Assembly (NCBI GenBank): GCA_023958095.1
Contig: JAMLGJ010000019.1
Coordinates: forward strand, 1-64,000
Direction of reading: 5' to 3'
Source of the DNA: Microthrixaceae bacterium
GTDB taxonomy: Bacteria; Actinomycetota; Acidimicrobiia; Acidimicrobiales; Microtrichaceae
DNA length: 64,000 nucleotides
Part shown: in pieces, positions 31,392 through 39,959 of the stretch
Numbering within the stretch: position 1 is the first letter of the stretch
How the letters are laid out: each line of letters starts with the position of its first letter
Program-made: the position numbers and the translations under genes
The notes under the pieces: generated by a model
Databases searched by the model: none
What the model saw: only the letters and a program-made list of their open reading frames with translations
What the model was told of the DNA's origin: nothing

Positions 31392-32917
31392 GGGTCACCT
31401 CCGTCGGAGTCGGTTCGGCGTTCGAGTTGTGCCTGCGGACCCGAACGGAGCGCCAGCAGCGCCCGCTCGGTCGCTTCCCCAACCGTAGACCCCGTGTCCA
31501 CCGCCGTGGCCTCGGGCCACGGGTCGGCCGCACGGTGCAGGTGCGCCGTCACCACCTCGTCCGCATCCGATGGCCCACCGCGACGGGACCGCACCCTCTC
31601 GAGCGCCACCTGCTCGTCCAGCTCGCAACGCAGTTCGACGAGGCCCACCCGCCGGCGCCGCGCCAGTTCCCGGACCGACCGGCGATGCGAGTCGCTGGTG
31701 AAGGAGGCATCGAGCACCACCGGTTCGCCGAGACCGAGCAGGCTCTCGGCCCTGGAGAGCAACTCGGCATATGTCGCCTCGGTCATCGCCGGGGAGTAGA
31801 TGCCCTCGTCGACCGGGGACCGGGCGGACTGCTCCGGTGACAACCCGGCCAGTTCCTTGCGCACGATGTCGGATCCGACGTACGCGAGTCCTTCGGACTC
31901 ACTCAGCGAACGGGCCAGGGTCGACTTGCCGGTGCCCGGACCACCCCCCACGACGACGAGCCTCGGAGCCCCTCGACGCAGTCGGTCGAGCACCAGGGAG
32001 TGCAGCGCCCTCGCCTCCGCGGCGCGCTCCATGTCCCCCTGTGCGTACTGGAGGCAGCAGACCTTGGTGCGCACGTGTGCCCGGTAGGCGATGTAGTGCT
32101 GGGCGAGTGACGCCGGGTGTGTCTCGGCTGTGAACTCCTCGTAGAGGCGGAGCATCCGGTCGGCCTCCCGGGGAAACCCGAGGTTGACGAGGTCCATGGC
32201 CAGGAAGCACACGTCGGCCAGCACGTCCGCTATCCGGAGGTCCTCGGAGAAGGCGAGGCAATCGAGGATCCTGGGCCCGTCCGGTTCACAGAAGATGTCC
32301 TCCGCTCGCAGGTCGCCGTGCCCGTCGCGGATCCATCCCCTGTCGATGCGGTGGGCGAACAGCTCCGCGCTGCCGTGCAGGTACGCGGTGGCGAGTTCAC
32401 GGACCTCCTCGAAGTCGTCCCGGTCGATCACCTCCCCGACGTGCGGCTCGATGACCGCGAAGTTGTCCGCCCAGTTGCCTGCCACGGCATCACGGGTCGC
32501 CATGGCTGCGTCGTCGCCGTACACCGGTGCCGAGGCGGCGTGCAGCGCCGCGACGGAGCGCACGACCGCATCGATGCAGGCCCGGAGGTGTGCCGGGACT
32601 GCAACCCCGGACGCGGTGCAGTCCCGCAGCAGCGACTCGAGGCGGTGCGAGTCGTTCATCCGTCGCATCACGAGCATGCGGTCCACGACCGCTCCCTGCT
32701 CGGTCACGTCGGCCGTTCCCAGGTACACATCAGGTGCGAGGCGGCGGTTCAGCAGTAGTTCCTGCTCGACCGCGCGGAGGCGTTCACCGGTGTCGGTGAA
32801 GTCGACGAAGCCGAGGTCCACCGCCTTGAGCAGCTTGTAGGCACGGTCACCCGCGAGCAACACGGTGGAGATGTGGCTCTCGGCCACCGTGGCGGGCCTC
32901 GACGGATCAGGGTTCAC
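31388..32917 (-). CDS. Two-domain APH-like / P-loop kinase protein (Rv2004c-like)
   Basis: A 509-aa protein. The N-terminal domain (about 1-310) is APH/choline-kinase-like, with YKLLKAVDLGFVDF, the catalytic-loop DGHGDLRAED (199-207; H200, D202) and ILDCLAFSEDLR (217-228) as the metal-binding stretch. The C-terminal domain (about 316-500) is a P-loop phosphotransferase with GGGPGTGKST (324-333) and a DASFTSDSHRR segment. This arrangement matches the mycobacterial Rv2004c family (a DosR-regulon protein of unknown reaction). GTG 32917 begins where the family homology begins. The catalytic loop has Glu/Asp where Asn is typical after HGDLxxxN (HGDLRAED), so activity needs testing. It is coupled to the ADH. 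Confidence 0.83.
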   Translation of the reverse strand: MNPDPSRPATVAESHISTVLLAGDRAYKLLKAVDLGFVDFTDTGERLRAVEQELLLNRRLAPDVYLGTADVTEQGAVVDRMLVMRRMNDSHRLESLLRDCTASGVAVPAHLRACIDAVVRSVAALHAASAPVYGDDAAMATRDAVAGNWADNFAVIEPHVGEVIDRDDFEEVRELATAYLHGSAELFAHRIDRGWIRDGHGDLRAEDIFCEPDGPRILDCLAFSEDLRIADVLADVCFLAMDLVNLGFPREADRMLRLYEEFTAETHPASLAQHYIAYRAHVRTKVCCLQYAQGDMERAAEARALHSLVLDRLRRGAPRLVVVGGGPGTGKSTLARSLSESEGLAYVGSDIVRKELAGLSPEQSARSPVDEGIYSPAMTEATYAELLSRAESLLGLGEPVVLDASFTSDSHRRSVRELARRRRVGLVELRCELDEQVALERVRSRRGGPSDADEVVTAHLHRAADPWPEATAVDTGSTVGEATERALLALRSGPQAQLERRTDSDGGDP

Positions 32918-32958
32918 GTCGCTGCAGCCGGCCGTCCGCCACCCGTGGCCCCTGCCCC

Positions 32959-33249
32959 CTAGTCGGAGGCAGAGCCGGCCTCCCCGGGTGATGGCCGGTC
33001 CGGGGTCGGTTCCGGCTGGCGGCTGCTGCGCGTCAAGCGCATGACAACCGCGATGGCGATCCCGATGATCGTCACCACGACGAGCACCTTGAGGACCCGT
33101 CTGCCCTTCTTCGCGGCCTCCTCGACCTGCTCGGCCACGGCGAGGGCGGCCTCGGTGTGCTCGAGCACGCTGTGCAACTGGGCCACCCCTTCCTCGGCCT
33201 GGCCCACGCGTTCCCTGGCGGTGGTGATCCGTCCCTTGGCATCTGCCAT
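32959..33249 (-). CDS. Small single-pass membrane protein, paralogue 2
   Basis: A 96-aa protein: N-terminal helix (1-48) predicted coiled-coil-like with heptad-rich VGQAEEGVAQLHSVLEHTEA, a KKGRR basic patch, transmembrane helix about 53-72 (VLKVLVVVTIIGIAIAVVM), and a Pro/Glu-rich tail. Segment order and the IIGI...AVV-x-LT pattern match the protein at 28777-29013, so the two are probably paralogues. GGGGAGGG lies just upstream of ATG 33249. Divergent from the acyl-CoA synthetase gene. Function unknown; topology suggests the helix faces the cytoplasm. Confidence 0.75.
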   Translation of the reverse strand: MADAKGRITTARERVGQAEEGVAQLHSVLEHTEAALAVAEQVEEAAKKGRRVLKVLVVVTIIGIAIAVVMRLTRSSRQPEPTPDRPSPGEAGSASD

Positions 33250-33378
33250 CTCGTGCCCTCCCCTGGCCGGGTGCCGCACAGTTCCTGCGGCTGCTGCGTG
33301 CGGTCGCTGCGGATCCAGCCTGCCACGCGCGGGCCACCACCTGCGACGCGTCCGGGACAGACGGCGGCCTCCCGCGGG

Positions 33379-33384
33379 TATGGT
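33379..33384 (+). promoter_or_regulatory. Putative -10 element of the acyl-CoA synthetase operon
   Basis: TATGGT ends six bases before ATG 33391; no Shine-Dalgarno sequence is present. It matches the TANNNT leaderless geometry seen elsewhere in the window. Confidence 0.55.
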
Positions 33385-33390
33385 GCGCCC

Positions 33391-35031
33391 ATGAGCGCAC
33401 CAAGCACATGGAACCTCGCGGACCTCTACGAGTCCGTCGTCGACGTGATCGGCGACCGCACCGCCGTGGTCGTGCCCAATGCTGCAGGAGGTCGGCGGGA
33501 GTTCACCTTCGAACAACAAGAGGCGCGCATCAACCGCCTCGCCCATGCCCTGGCCGAACGTGGTGTGGGCCCCGGTGACAAGGTCGGCGTCTACGGCTAC
33601 AACGGCAACGAGTGGATAGAGGCCCAGTGGGCCGCATGGAAGCTGCGTGCCGTGCCGGTGAACGTGAACTACCGGTACGTGGAGGGCGAACTGCAGTACC
33701 TGCTCGACAACTCGGATGCGGCAGCGGTCGTGCACGGGGCGGAGTTCGCCCCGCTGCTGGCGCACATCCGCGGCGACCTGCCGAAGCTCAAGGCTGCCCT
33801 GGCGTGGGCGGACGGCACCGAGGTGGACCTCGAGGCGGCCGGCAGCGAGGACTACGAGGAGGCACTCGCTTCGTCCTCGCCCGAGCGCGACTTCGAACCC
33901 CGCAGCAACGACGACCTGTACATCCTCTACACCGGAGGCACCACCGGAATGCCCAAGGGCGTGATGTGGCGCCACGAGGACTTCTTCCTCGCCACGATCG
34001 GCCCGATCGTGACCGCGTTGGCAGACCCCATCGAGGACCCGGCCGAACTGGCCACGCGGACCGCCGCCAACACCCCGGGGTGTGGCTTCCCGGTGGCCCC
34101 CCTGATGCACGGGGCGGCCCAGTGGGTGGCGATCGGCAACGCCCTGCAGGGCACGAAGATGGCCCTCAGCACCGCCCGGCACATGGACCCGATGGAGGTG
34201 TGGGGCATCGCCGCGGACGAGAAGGCGATGGTCATGAACCTCGTGGGCGACGCGCAGGCCCGGCCACTCGTGGAGGCGCTCGCGGAGGATCCGGACCGCT
34301 TCGACCTGTCGTCGCTGTTCCTGATCTCCTCGGGTGGAGCGATCCTGTCGCCCGCGGTCAAGGAGCGCTACGCCGAGATCCTCCCCAACGTGATCATGTA
34401 CGACGCCCTCGGGGCATCCGAGACCGGCTACCAGGGCACCCATGCCGGATCCGACGACCAGGGCAGGCCGAGGTTCTTCTTCGGCGACCACACGATCGTC
34501 CTCGACGACGACGGGAAGCCGACCACGCCGGGCGACGGGGTCGTGGGCCGTCTCGCCCGCCGCGGACACCTGCCACTCGGCTACTACAAGGACGAGAAGA
34601 AGACCGCCGAGACGTTCCCCACCATCAACGGGGAACGCTGGGTGATTCCCGGTGACATGGCCATCGCGGAGGCCGACGGGACCATCACCCTCCTCGGCCG
34701 CGGGTCGGTCTCGATCAACTCCGGTGGCGAGAAGATCTACCCCGAGGAGGTCGAGCTCGTGCTGAAGGGGCACCCGGACGTGTTCGACGCGGTGGTGGTG
34801 GGCGTGCCCGACGAACGCTGGGGCGAACACGTCACCGCGGTGATCGTGGCCCGGCCCGGCACCCAACCCACCGTCGAGGAGCTGCACGACTACGTGAAGG
34901 GGAGGATCGCCAGCTACAAGGCACCCCGCGAGGTGGTCATCGTCGACGAGATGGTGCGATCGCCCTCCGGCAAGGCGGACTACCGATGGGCCCGTGCGAC
35001 CGCCCGTGGCGAGACCGCGCAGAGCTCATGA
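33391..35031 (+). CDS. FadD19-like acyl-CoA synthetase
   Basis: A 546-aa ANL-superfamily AMP-forming ligase. YTGGTTGMPKGVMWRHED (about 180-197) is the P-loop variant typical of FadD17/FadD19 steroid side-chain CoA ligases. NVNYRYVEGELQYLL, GASETGYQGTH and SGGEKIYPEEVE are the later AMP and adenylate motifs, and SPSGKADYRWA has the catalytic Lys. It would activate a carboxylic acid, plausibly a sterol side chain or fatty acid, to its CoA ester. The next gene starts with an ATGA overlap. Steroid specificity is inferred from motif similarity only. Confidence 0.88.
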   Translation: MSAPSTWNLADLYESVVDVIGDRTAVVVPNAAGGRREFTFEQQEARINRLAHALAERGVGPGDKVGVYGYNGNEWIEAQWAAWKLRAVPVNVNYRYVEGELQYLLDNSDAAAVVHGAEFAPLLAHIRGDLPKLKAALAWADGTEVDLEAAGSEDYEEALASSSPERDFEPRSNDDLYILYTGGTTGMPKGVMWRHEDFFLATIGPIVTALADPIEDPAELATRTAANTPGCGFPVAPLMHGAAQWVAIGNALQGTKMALSTARHMDPMEVWGIAADEKAMVMNLVGDAQARPLVEALAEDPDRFDLSSLFLISSGGAILSPAVKERYAEILPNVIMYDALGASETGYQGTHAGSDDQGRPRFFFGDHTIVLDDDGKPTTPGDGVVGRLARRGHLPLGYYKDEKKTAETFPTINGERWVIPGDMAIAEADGTITLLGRGSVSINSGGEKIYPEEVELVLKGHPDVFDAVVVGVPDERWGEHVTAVIVARPGTQPTVEELHDYVKGRIASYKAPREVVIVDEMVRSPSGKADYRWARATARGETAQSS

Positions 35032-35795
35032 CCTCGGTGCGCGAACCCCACGTGCCGGTGTTCGACCGGAGCCCCGAGGAGGAGCGGCGCCACCGCAAGC
35101 AGCGCCTCGCCGCGGCGTTCCGGATCTTCGGGCGCCTCGGGTTCGACGAGGGCATCGCGGGTCACATCACCGCGCGGGATCCCGAACGGACGGACTGCTT
35201 CTGGGTGAACCCGTTCGGCATGAGCTTCAAGCAGATCCGCGTGGCGGACCTGCTGCTGGTCGACCACGACGGCGAGGTCGTGGAGGGTCACTGGCCGGTC
35301 AACCGGGCGGCGTTCGCCATCCACTCCGCGGTGCACGCCGCGCGTCCCGAGGTGGTCGCGGCGGCCCACTCGCACTCGGTGCACGGCAAGGCCTTCTCGG
35401 CCCTGCACCGTCCCCTCCTCGCGCTGACCCAGGACTCCTGCATCTTCTGGCGGGACCATGCCGTGGACACCGACTACGGAGGGGTGGCCAACGACGTCGA
35501 GGAGGGCAAGCGAATCGCCGCTGCGCTCGGCGGGAACAAGGCCGCGATCCTGGCCAACCACGGACTGCTCACCGTCGGGCAGTCGGTGGACGAGGCCACG
35601 TTCTGGTTCACCTCCATGGAACGCACCTGCCAGGCACAGCTCCTGGCCGAAGCTGCCGGCGAGCCCGAGGAGATTCCCGACGACGTGGCGGAGGGCGTGC
35701 ACGCCCACGTGGGCTCCCCGCTCGCGGGCTGGTTCAGTGCCCAGCCGCTGTTCGACTGGATCCTCGCCGAACAGCCGGACTGCCTCGAGGAGTAG
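35028..35795 (+). CDS. Class II aldolase/adducin-fold protein
   Basis: A 255-aa class II aldolase-family protein. The Zn-binding His-x-His is in EVVAAAHSHSVHGKAFS and the third His in ILANHGLLTVG. NRAAFAIHSAVHAARPEVV is the preceding conserved helix. These proteins bind zinc and perform aldol cleavage or epimerisation, or act structurally. Long class II aldolase-like genes occur in actinobacterial sterol and lipid clusters, and here it is fused by ATGA overlap to a FadD19-like gene, so a role in acyl- or steroid-CoA metabolism is likely. It faces the P450 gene, with stops 10 bp apart. Confidence 0.85.
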   Translation: MTSVREPHVPVFDRSPEEERRHRKQRLAAAFRIFGRLGFDEGIAGHITARDPERTDCFWVNPFGMSFKQIRVADLLLVDHDGEVVEGHWPVNRAAFAIHSAVHAARPEVVAAAHSHSVHGKAFSALHRPLLALTQDSCIFWRDHAVDTDYGGVANDVEEGKRIAAALGGNKAAILANHGLLTVGQSVDEATFWFTSMERTCQAQLLAEAAGEPEEIPDDVAEGVHAHVGSPLAGWFSAQPLFDWILAEQPDCLEE

Positions 35796-35804
35796 GCAGC
35801 GGCC

Positions 35805-37064
35805 TCAGGCCGGCACGAGGGTCATGTTCGCCCGTTCGATTCCGTGCACGAACGCGTTGGGCATGTCCACGATGCTTCCCTCGTCGAGCTCGAGCGATGC
35901 CACCCTCGTGAGGAGCTCCTCGAAGAACACCCGGATCTCCAGACGGGCGAGGGACGAGCCGAGGCAGAAGTGCGTGCCGAAACCGAACGCCAGGTGGTGG
36001 TTCGGGTGTCGTTCCACGTCGAAGACATCGGGTGAGTCGAAGTGCTCCGGATCGCGGTTGGCCGCACCGTAGAGCAGCACCACCTGATCGCCGGCACGCA
36101 CCAGCTCGCCCGCCACCTCGGTGTCCTCGGTTGCGACACGGCACATGTTGTGGATCGGGGTCACCCAGCGAATGAACTCCTCACAGGCCACCTCGAGGTC
36201 GGCTCCTCCGCGCAACCGCGCCCACGCATCGGGTCGCCGGGCCAGCTCCAGCAGCACCCGCGCGATGACGGTGCGCGTCGTCTCGGCTCCTCCGTCGAGC
36301 AACAGCAGGCAGTCCGAGATCACCTGGTCGAGTCCGAAGTCGTGTCCCGGAACCTCGGCGGTGGTCCAGACCGACATGACGTCGTCGGCCGGGCACCGTT
36401 GCTTCTCGGTGTAGAGCTCCGCGCACGCCCCGGCGAACTCCATCGCCGCCGCGACCCCGTCCTCGGTCATGTAGCGAGGTCCGCCGCCCAGCTGGATCGA
36501 ACGCTCCGACCACTCCTGCAGGGAACGGGTCATCTCCTCGGGGAATCCCAGCAGCAGCCCGATCATGGATGCAGGCAGGGGAGCCGCCAGCTCGCCCACT
36601 ACTTCCACAGGTCCGTCGTGGTCGAGTGCGTCGTCGATCAGACCGGTGACCACCCCCCGGACGTGTTCCTCGAAGCGGCGCACGGCCCGAGGGGTGAACC
36701 GGCGCGAGACCAGCTTCCGGCGCAGGGTGTGGTGGGGATCGTCGAGCCCGATGATCGCTGAATCAGCAGGGATGTTGGGCCGGTAGCCGCCCTTGTGCTG
36801 GTCGCTGTTGATGAACAGGTCCTTGTGCTGTTCGATCCAGACGATGTCGTCGTAGCGGGTGATCCCCCACAGCTCGTTCAACGGGTCCCAGTAGGCAGGC
36901 GCCTCCGCACGCATCCACGCATAGGTCGGATAGGGATCCACCGCGTAGAAGTCCCCGTCCAGCAGGTCGATGGACCGGGCGTGGGTGGGCCGCCCAGGTC
37001 GCTGCGTGCGGTCCTGGTTCTGTGTGTGGCCCTGGTTCGCCGTGGTCCCGGTCTCGGCCGTCAC
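35805..37064 (-). CDS. Cytochrome P450
   Basis: A 419-aa class I bacterial P450. The heme-binding segment FGFGTHFCLGSSLARLE has Cys at about 367; I-helix LLLLDGGAETTRTV shows the G-A-E-T-T oxygen-activation pattern; RRKLVSRRFTPRAVRRFE and an E-x-x-R region are normal. It needs ferredoxin and ferredoxin reductase partners, none of which are adjacent. Sequence style is of the CYP125/CYP142/CYP124 type used on sterol and branched acyl side chains, which fits the FadD19-like neighbour, but this is an impression. GTG 37064 is chosen because it is preceded by GGAGA at 8 bases. The leader contains 12-bp direct repeats. Confidence 0.9.
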   Translation of the reverse strand: MTAETGTTANQGHTQNQDRTQRPGRPTHARSIDLLDGDFYAVDPYPTYAWMRAEAPAYWDPLNELWGITRYDDIVWIEQHKDLFINSDQHKGGYRPNIPADSAIIGLDDPHHTLRRKLVSRRFTPRAVRRFEEHVRGVVTGLIDDALDHDGPVEVVGELAAPLPASMIGLLLGFPEEMTRSLQEWSERSIQLGGGPRYMTEDGVAAAMEFAGACAELYTEKQRCPADDVMSVWTTAEVPGHDFGLDQVISDCLLLLDGGAETTRTVIARVLLELARRPDAWARLRGGADLEVACEEFIRWVTPIHNMCRVATEDTEVAGELVRAGDQVVLLYGAANRDPEHFDSPDVFDVERHPNHHLAFGFGTHFCLGSSLARLEIRVFFEELLTRVASLELDEGSIVDMPNAFVHGIERANMTLVPA

Positions 37065-37067
37065 GTC

Positions 37068-37094
37068 AGGTCTCCGCACATGAGGTCTCCGCAC
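37068..37094. repeat. 12-bp direct repeats in the P450 leader
   Basis: AGGTCTCCGCAC occurs at 37068-37079 and 37083-37094, a 15-base period, just upstream of the P450 GTG start. On the minus strand each copy contains the GGAGA ribosome-binding-like core, so the site is duplicated. It may also be a regulator site. Which role applies is unknown. Confidence 0.6.
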
Positions 37095-37178
37095 TGCGAG
37101 TACATGCACGCGACGCTAGATGATCGACCTCGGAGCGTTCCGGGGTTCTGTGTCGGCAGCGGTTTGCGGAGGCCTGCC

Positions 37179-38807
37179 TCAGGCAGCGGCTCTTCGTGGC
37201 GGGGCCGGCCCGGAATGGTCCGCGGTCGTCTGGGCGAGGAAGAGCTCACCACTGGGTGAGCGCCAGACGCGAACCTCGGATGCCGGGTCGACACCGGCGC
37301 TCGCGGCCCGGGACCGGTGTGCCGAGGCGAGCCCCTCAGGCAGGTCCTCGACGTCGAGATGCAGAATCCTCCAGGGATCTGCGGCGTGCACGAGACCGTG
37401 GTGGCGCCTGCACAACAGGCATCCGTTGTCGGGATCGGTCAGTCCACCGGCCTCCCATGGCCGTTCGTGGTGCGCATCGCAGCGCGACGCCGGTTGGTCG
37501 CAACCGGGAAAGGTGCAGCCTCCGTCGCGGACCATCAGCGCCCCACGTTGGGCGCCGCTGAACAGACGGGCCATCCGGCCGAGCCGCAGCGGGGTTCCGG
37601 AGCCGTCGGTCACGACCGGTCGCAGGAAGGCATCGCACATCAACAGGGCGCTCGTGAAGTCGTCGAGCTCGGTGCCGTCGCTGGTACGGACCGCCACCGG
37701 CCGGCCACCTCGGTCGACCACCACGGGCAGGATCGCCTCGACGGCCGGACCGGGACTGTCGGGATTGGCCTTGGCGCCCCGGCGCAACAGCTCCATCACC
37801 GCGCGTGCACGAAGCACACCGGCGGGCGGGACCGGCACCCCGGCCTCGCGGTGTTCGCGCCTGGCGTTGCGCCACTGCCGGTCCAACTCGTCGTTGATGA
37901 TTCGCTCCGCCGCGGCAGCGTTGTGCCCCGACAGCTCGAGTCGGACATGGAGGTGGGACTCGAAGTCGCGGGCCATCGCCGCCGTGTCACGGTCGCCGCA
38001 GTCAGGCTCGGGGCCGTCCTCGTCGAGCATCGCCGCCAGGCGGCGGAGGAACCGCACGAAGCGACGGAACGGGTAGAGCTTCGCGATGCGGACGATCCGG
38101 TGCTCCTGTTCGACGAGCGCATCGACGATGCGTTCGTTGCAGACCGCTGCAACCGCCAGAAGGTGGTCGGCGGAGAGCTCGCCCCTGCGCAGCTCGGCGG
38201 CGATCTGTCCGAACCGCTGCGCGGTGTGGGCCACTCGCAGCTCCCGTGCCACCGTCGCGTCGTTGCCGTTGGTGCGATCTGCCTTCCAGCGCCTGGTGGC
38301 CAGCCCGGCCGTTGATTCCGTCGCCCCCGAGCGGTCGAGCGAACACAGCACCGAGGCCTTCGCCGCATCGAGACGACGTTGGGCGGCCTCGAGTGCGAGC
38401 GTCGCCGCCATGAGGGACTCACCGTCAGGGTCCGCGCCCTCGACCCGAGGGCCGGAGGGACGCTCGGGGTCGTCGGCACCGGAGCGTTCCCGGGTCGCTC
38501 CGGGACCAGGGACCTCGAGACCCTCCAGGGCCTCGTTCAGGTCGTCCAGGGACTGCCGGAGCGACAGCACCCGGGGTGGAGCGTGCAGCTCGACGAGCTC
38601 ATCACGACGAACCGTCTCGGCTGCGCGGACCCTGAACTCCTCCAGCAGGGCCAGGCCCCGACGGCGCTGGTGCGCACGGCATACCGATTCGGGCCCACGT
38701 TCACGGTCGCGGTCGTGCGATTCGGCACTGGAGCACACGCAGTCCCAGTGCCGGCCCGGCCAACCCGGGCCGGTGCCCCCTGGCAGGTGTTCGCTCCCCG
38801 ATCCCAT
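37179..38807 (-). CDS. DUF222/HNH endonuclease-domain protein (13E12-type)
   Basis: A 542-aa protein of the actinobacterial 13E12/DUF222 family. The C-terminal HNH motif reads CTFPGCDQPASRCDAHHERP, with CLLCRRHHGLVHAADPW behind it, giving the zinc-Cys pairs and His residues of the nuclease fold. The N-terminal region about 100-350 is the DUF222 helical domain (ATRRWKADRTNGNDATVARE, SADHLLAVAAVCNERIV). Family members occur in many copies in actinobacterial genomes, and their activity and target are unproven. It is not obviously part of a mobile element: no flanking repeats or recombinase are present. A promoter-like hexamer TAGGTT lies six bases before the ATG. Confidence 0.88.
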   Translation of the reverse strand: MGSGSEHLPGGTGPGWPGRHWDCVCSSAESHDRDRERGPESVCRAHQRRRGLALLEEFRVRAAETVRRDELVELHAPPRVLSLRQSLDDLNEALEGLEVPGPGATRERSGADDPERPSGPRVEGADPDGESLMAATLALEAAQRRLDAAKASVLCSLDRSGATESTAGLATRRWKADRTNGNDATVARELRVAHTAQRFGQIAAELRRGELSADHLLAVAAVCNERIVDALVEQEHRIVRIAKLYPFRRFVRFLRRLAAMLDEDGPEPDCGDRDTAAMARDFESHLHVRLELSGHNAAAAERIINDELDRQWRNARREHREAGVPVPPAGVLRARAVMELLRRGAKANPDSPGPAVEAILPVVVDRGGRPVAVRTSDGTELDDFTSALLMCDAFLRPVVTDGSGTPLRLGRMARLFSGAQRGALMVRDGGCTFPGCDQPASRCDAHHERPWEAGGLTDPDNGCLLCRRHHGLVHAADPWRILHLDVEDLPEGLASAHRSRAASAGVDPASEVRVWRSPSGELFLAQTTADHSGPAPPRRAAA

Positions 38808-38813
38808 GGGACC

Positions 38814-38819
38814 AACCTA
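38814..38819 (-). promoter_or_regulatory. Putative -10 element of the HNH gene
   Basis: TAGGTT on the minus strand ends six bases before ATG 38807. It is a full TANNNT match with no Shine-Dalgarno sequence. Confidence 0.5.
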
Positions 38820-38855
38820 TGTGCACCCTGTGACACCGATGCCGAGTGGGTTCCG

Positions 38856-39959
38856 TCAGGGCCTTCCCCGCTGAACTCGGGCCGGAGCGCCGGCCGGGCC
38901 CGGAGTGGTGAGCATCCGGTCGACCGAGTCGTCGATCTCGCACCAGAGCTCGTCCAGCCACTCGACGAAGTCTCCCGGTGGGCTGGAGACCACCGGTGAC
39001 TGCTCGGTGGCTCCGGGCTCCGGCGGTTCCCCGAGGCGCCTGATCCGCATCCGCACCGGCCGGGGCTTCGCCCCGAGCGCCCCGATGATCCCACCGAAGC
39101 TGTCGAGACCCTCGAAACCGGTGTGCCACGCCACACAGGCTGCTGCTCCGTGGGTGGCGGCCACGAGGGTTGCCGCCCCCGCCGGCCGGGGTGGCAACAG
39201 GTGACGCAATCCCGACATGCGATCGGCCCGGGCCGGGTCGCGCCTGGCGATCGACTCGAGCGCCCGCGCCTGCTTGCGCGGGTTCACCCTGGTGCCCTCG
39301 GGGAAGAGCACCGCCACCTCGCCCGCGCCGAGCCCACCCGCCATGGCCGCGATCGCAGCCAGTTCCGGGCCCGAGTCGGCCGCGGCGCGGTCCACGAAGG
39401 TGTTCGGCAGGCGGTTCCCGACGATGTCCAGGCAGGGATCGACGAGCAGCTCCTTCTTCATCACCACCCTCGGGCGCATGCCCACCGAGTTGGTTATGAC
39501 CCAGGCCGTGAGCAGGGAGTCGGCCAGCGAGGCATGCCGCACGAGCAACAAGGTGGGACCCGGCTGCAGGGCCTCGGCTCCCTCGACCTGCGGATCGAGC
39601 CCACAGGTGACCCTGAGCGCAGCCATCACCTTGTCGGCCCACCACGCCTGCAGGCGGTAGTGGCTCGCCCGGTCGCGGGAACGTCCGGTCACCCACAGGG
39701 CTGCTGCGGCGAGGACTCCCAGCACCTCGAGCCACGACCAGGCGACCCCGAAGCAGTAGAGCCTGGCCAGGGGCAACCGCCACCTGAGGCGCAACAGGTC
39801 CACCAGCACCACGAGCGGCAGCGCCACGGGAGCCATCACGGTGGAGCCCAGGGCGACGGCCGACACCGCCGGAACGGAGACGAGACGCCGACGGATCACC
39901 TCCCGGCGGGACCCGGCCCCGTTCCGGGGGCCCGTCGGTTCACCCGGACCGGTGCTCAC
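38856..39959 (-). CDS. 1-acyl-sn-glycerol-3-phosphate acyltransferase-like (PlsC)
   Basis: A 367-aa membrane-associated acyltransferase. Motif I HASLAD (H142, D147; H-x4-D) and motif III FPEGTRVNPRK are present, as is the long N-terminal extension with two hydrophobic segments (about 31-52 and 68-92). It would acylate a lysophosphatidate or similar acceptor. The C-terminal part is longer than minimal PlsC proteins. It is coupled with the DUF1295 gene: that gene lies upstream and its stop overlaps this start by 4 bp (ATGA), so the two form an operon. The membrane location of both supports a lipid role. Confidence 0.88.
   Translation of the reverse strand: MSTGPGEPTGPRNGAGSRREVIRRRLVSVPAVSAVALGSTVMAPVALPLVVLVDLLRLRWRLPLARLYCFGVAWSWLEVLGVLAAAALWVTGRSRDRASHYRLQAWWADKVMAALRVTCGLDPQVEGAEALQPGPTLLLVRHASLADSLLTAWVITNSVGMRPRVVMKKELLVDPCLDIVGNRLPNTFVDRAAADSGPELAAIAAMAGGLGAGEVAVLFPEGTRVNPRKQARALESIARRDPARADRMSGLRHLLPPRPAGAATLVAATHGAAACVAWHTGFEGLDSFGGIIGALGAKPRPVRMRIRRLGEPPEPGATEQSPVVSSPPGDFVEWLDELWCEIDDSVDRMLTTPGPAGAPARVQRGRP

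Noticed and set aside
31388-33409. A 673-codon frame extending the kinase gene upstream across the small membrane protein
   Set aside because: The extension is Arg/Gly-rich and overlaps a better-supported gene; family homology starts at GTG 32917.
37179-38807. The HNH/DUF222 gene as part of a mobile element
   Set aside because: No inverted repeats, target duplication, recombinase or composition change flank it; the family is commonly dispersed in actinobacteria.
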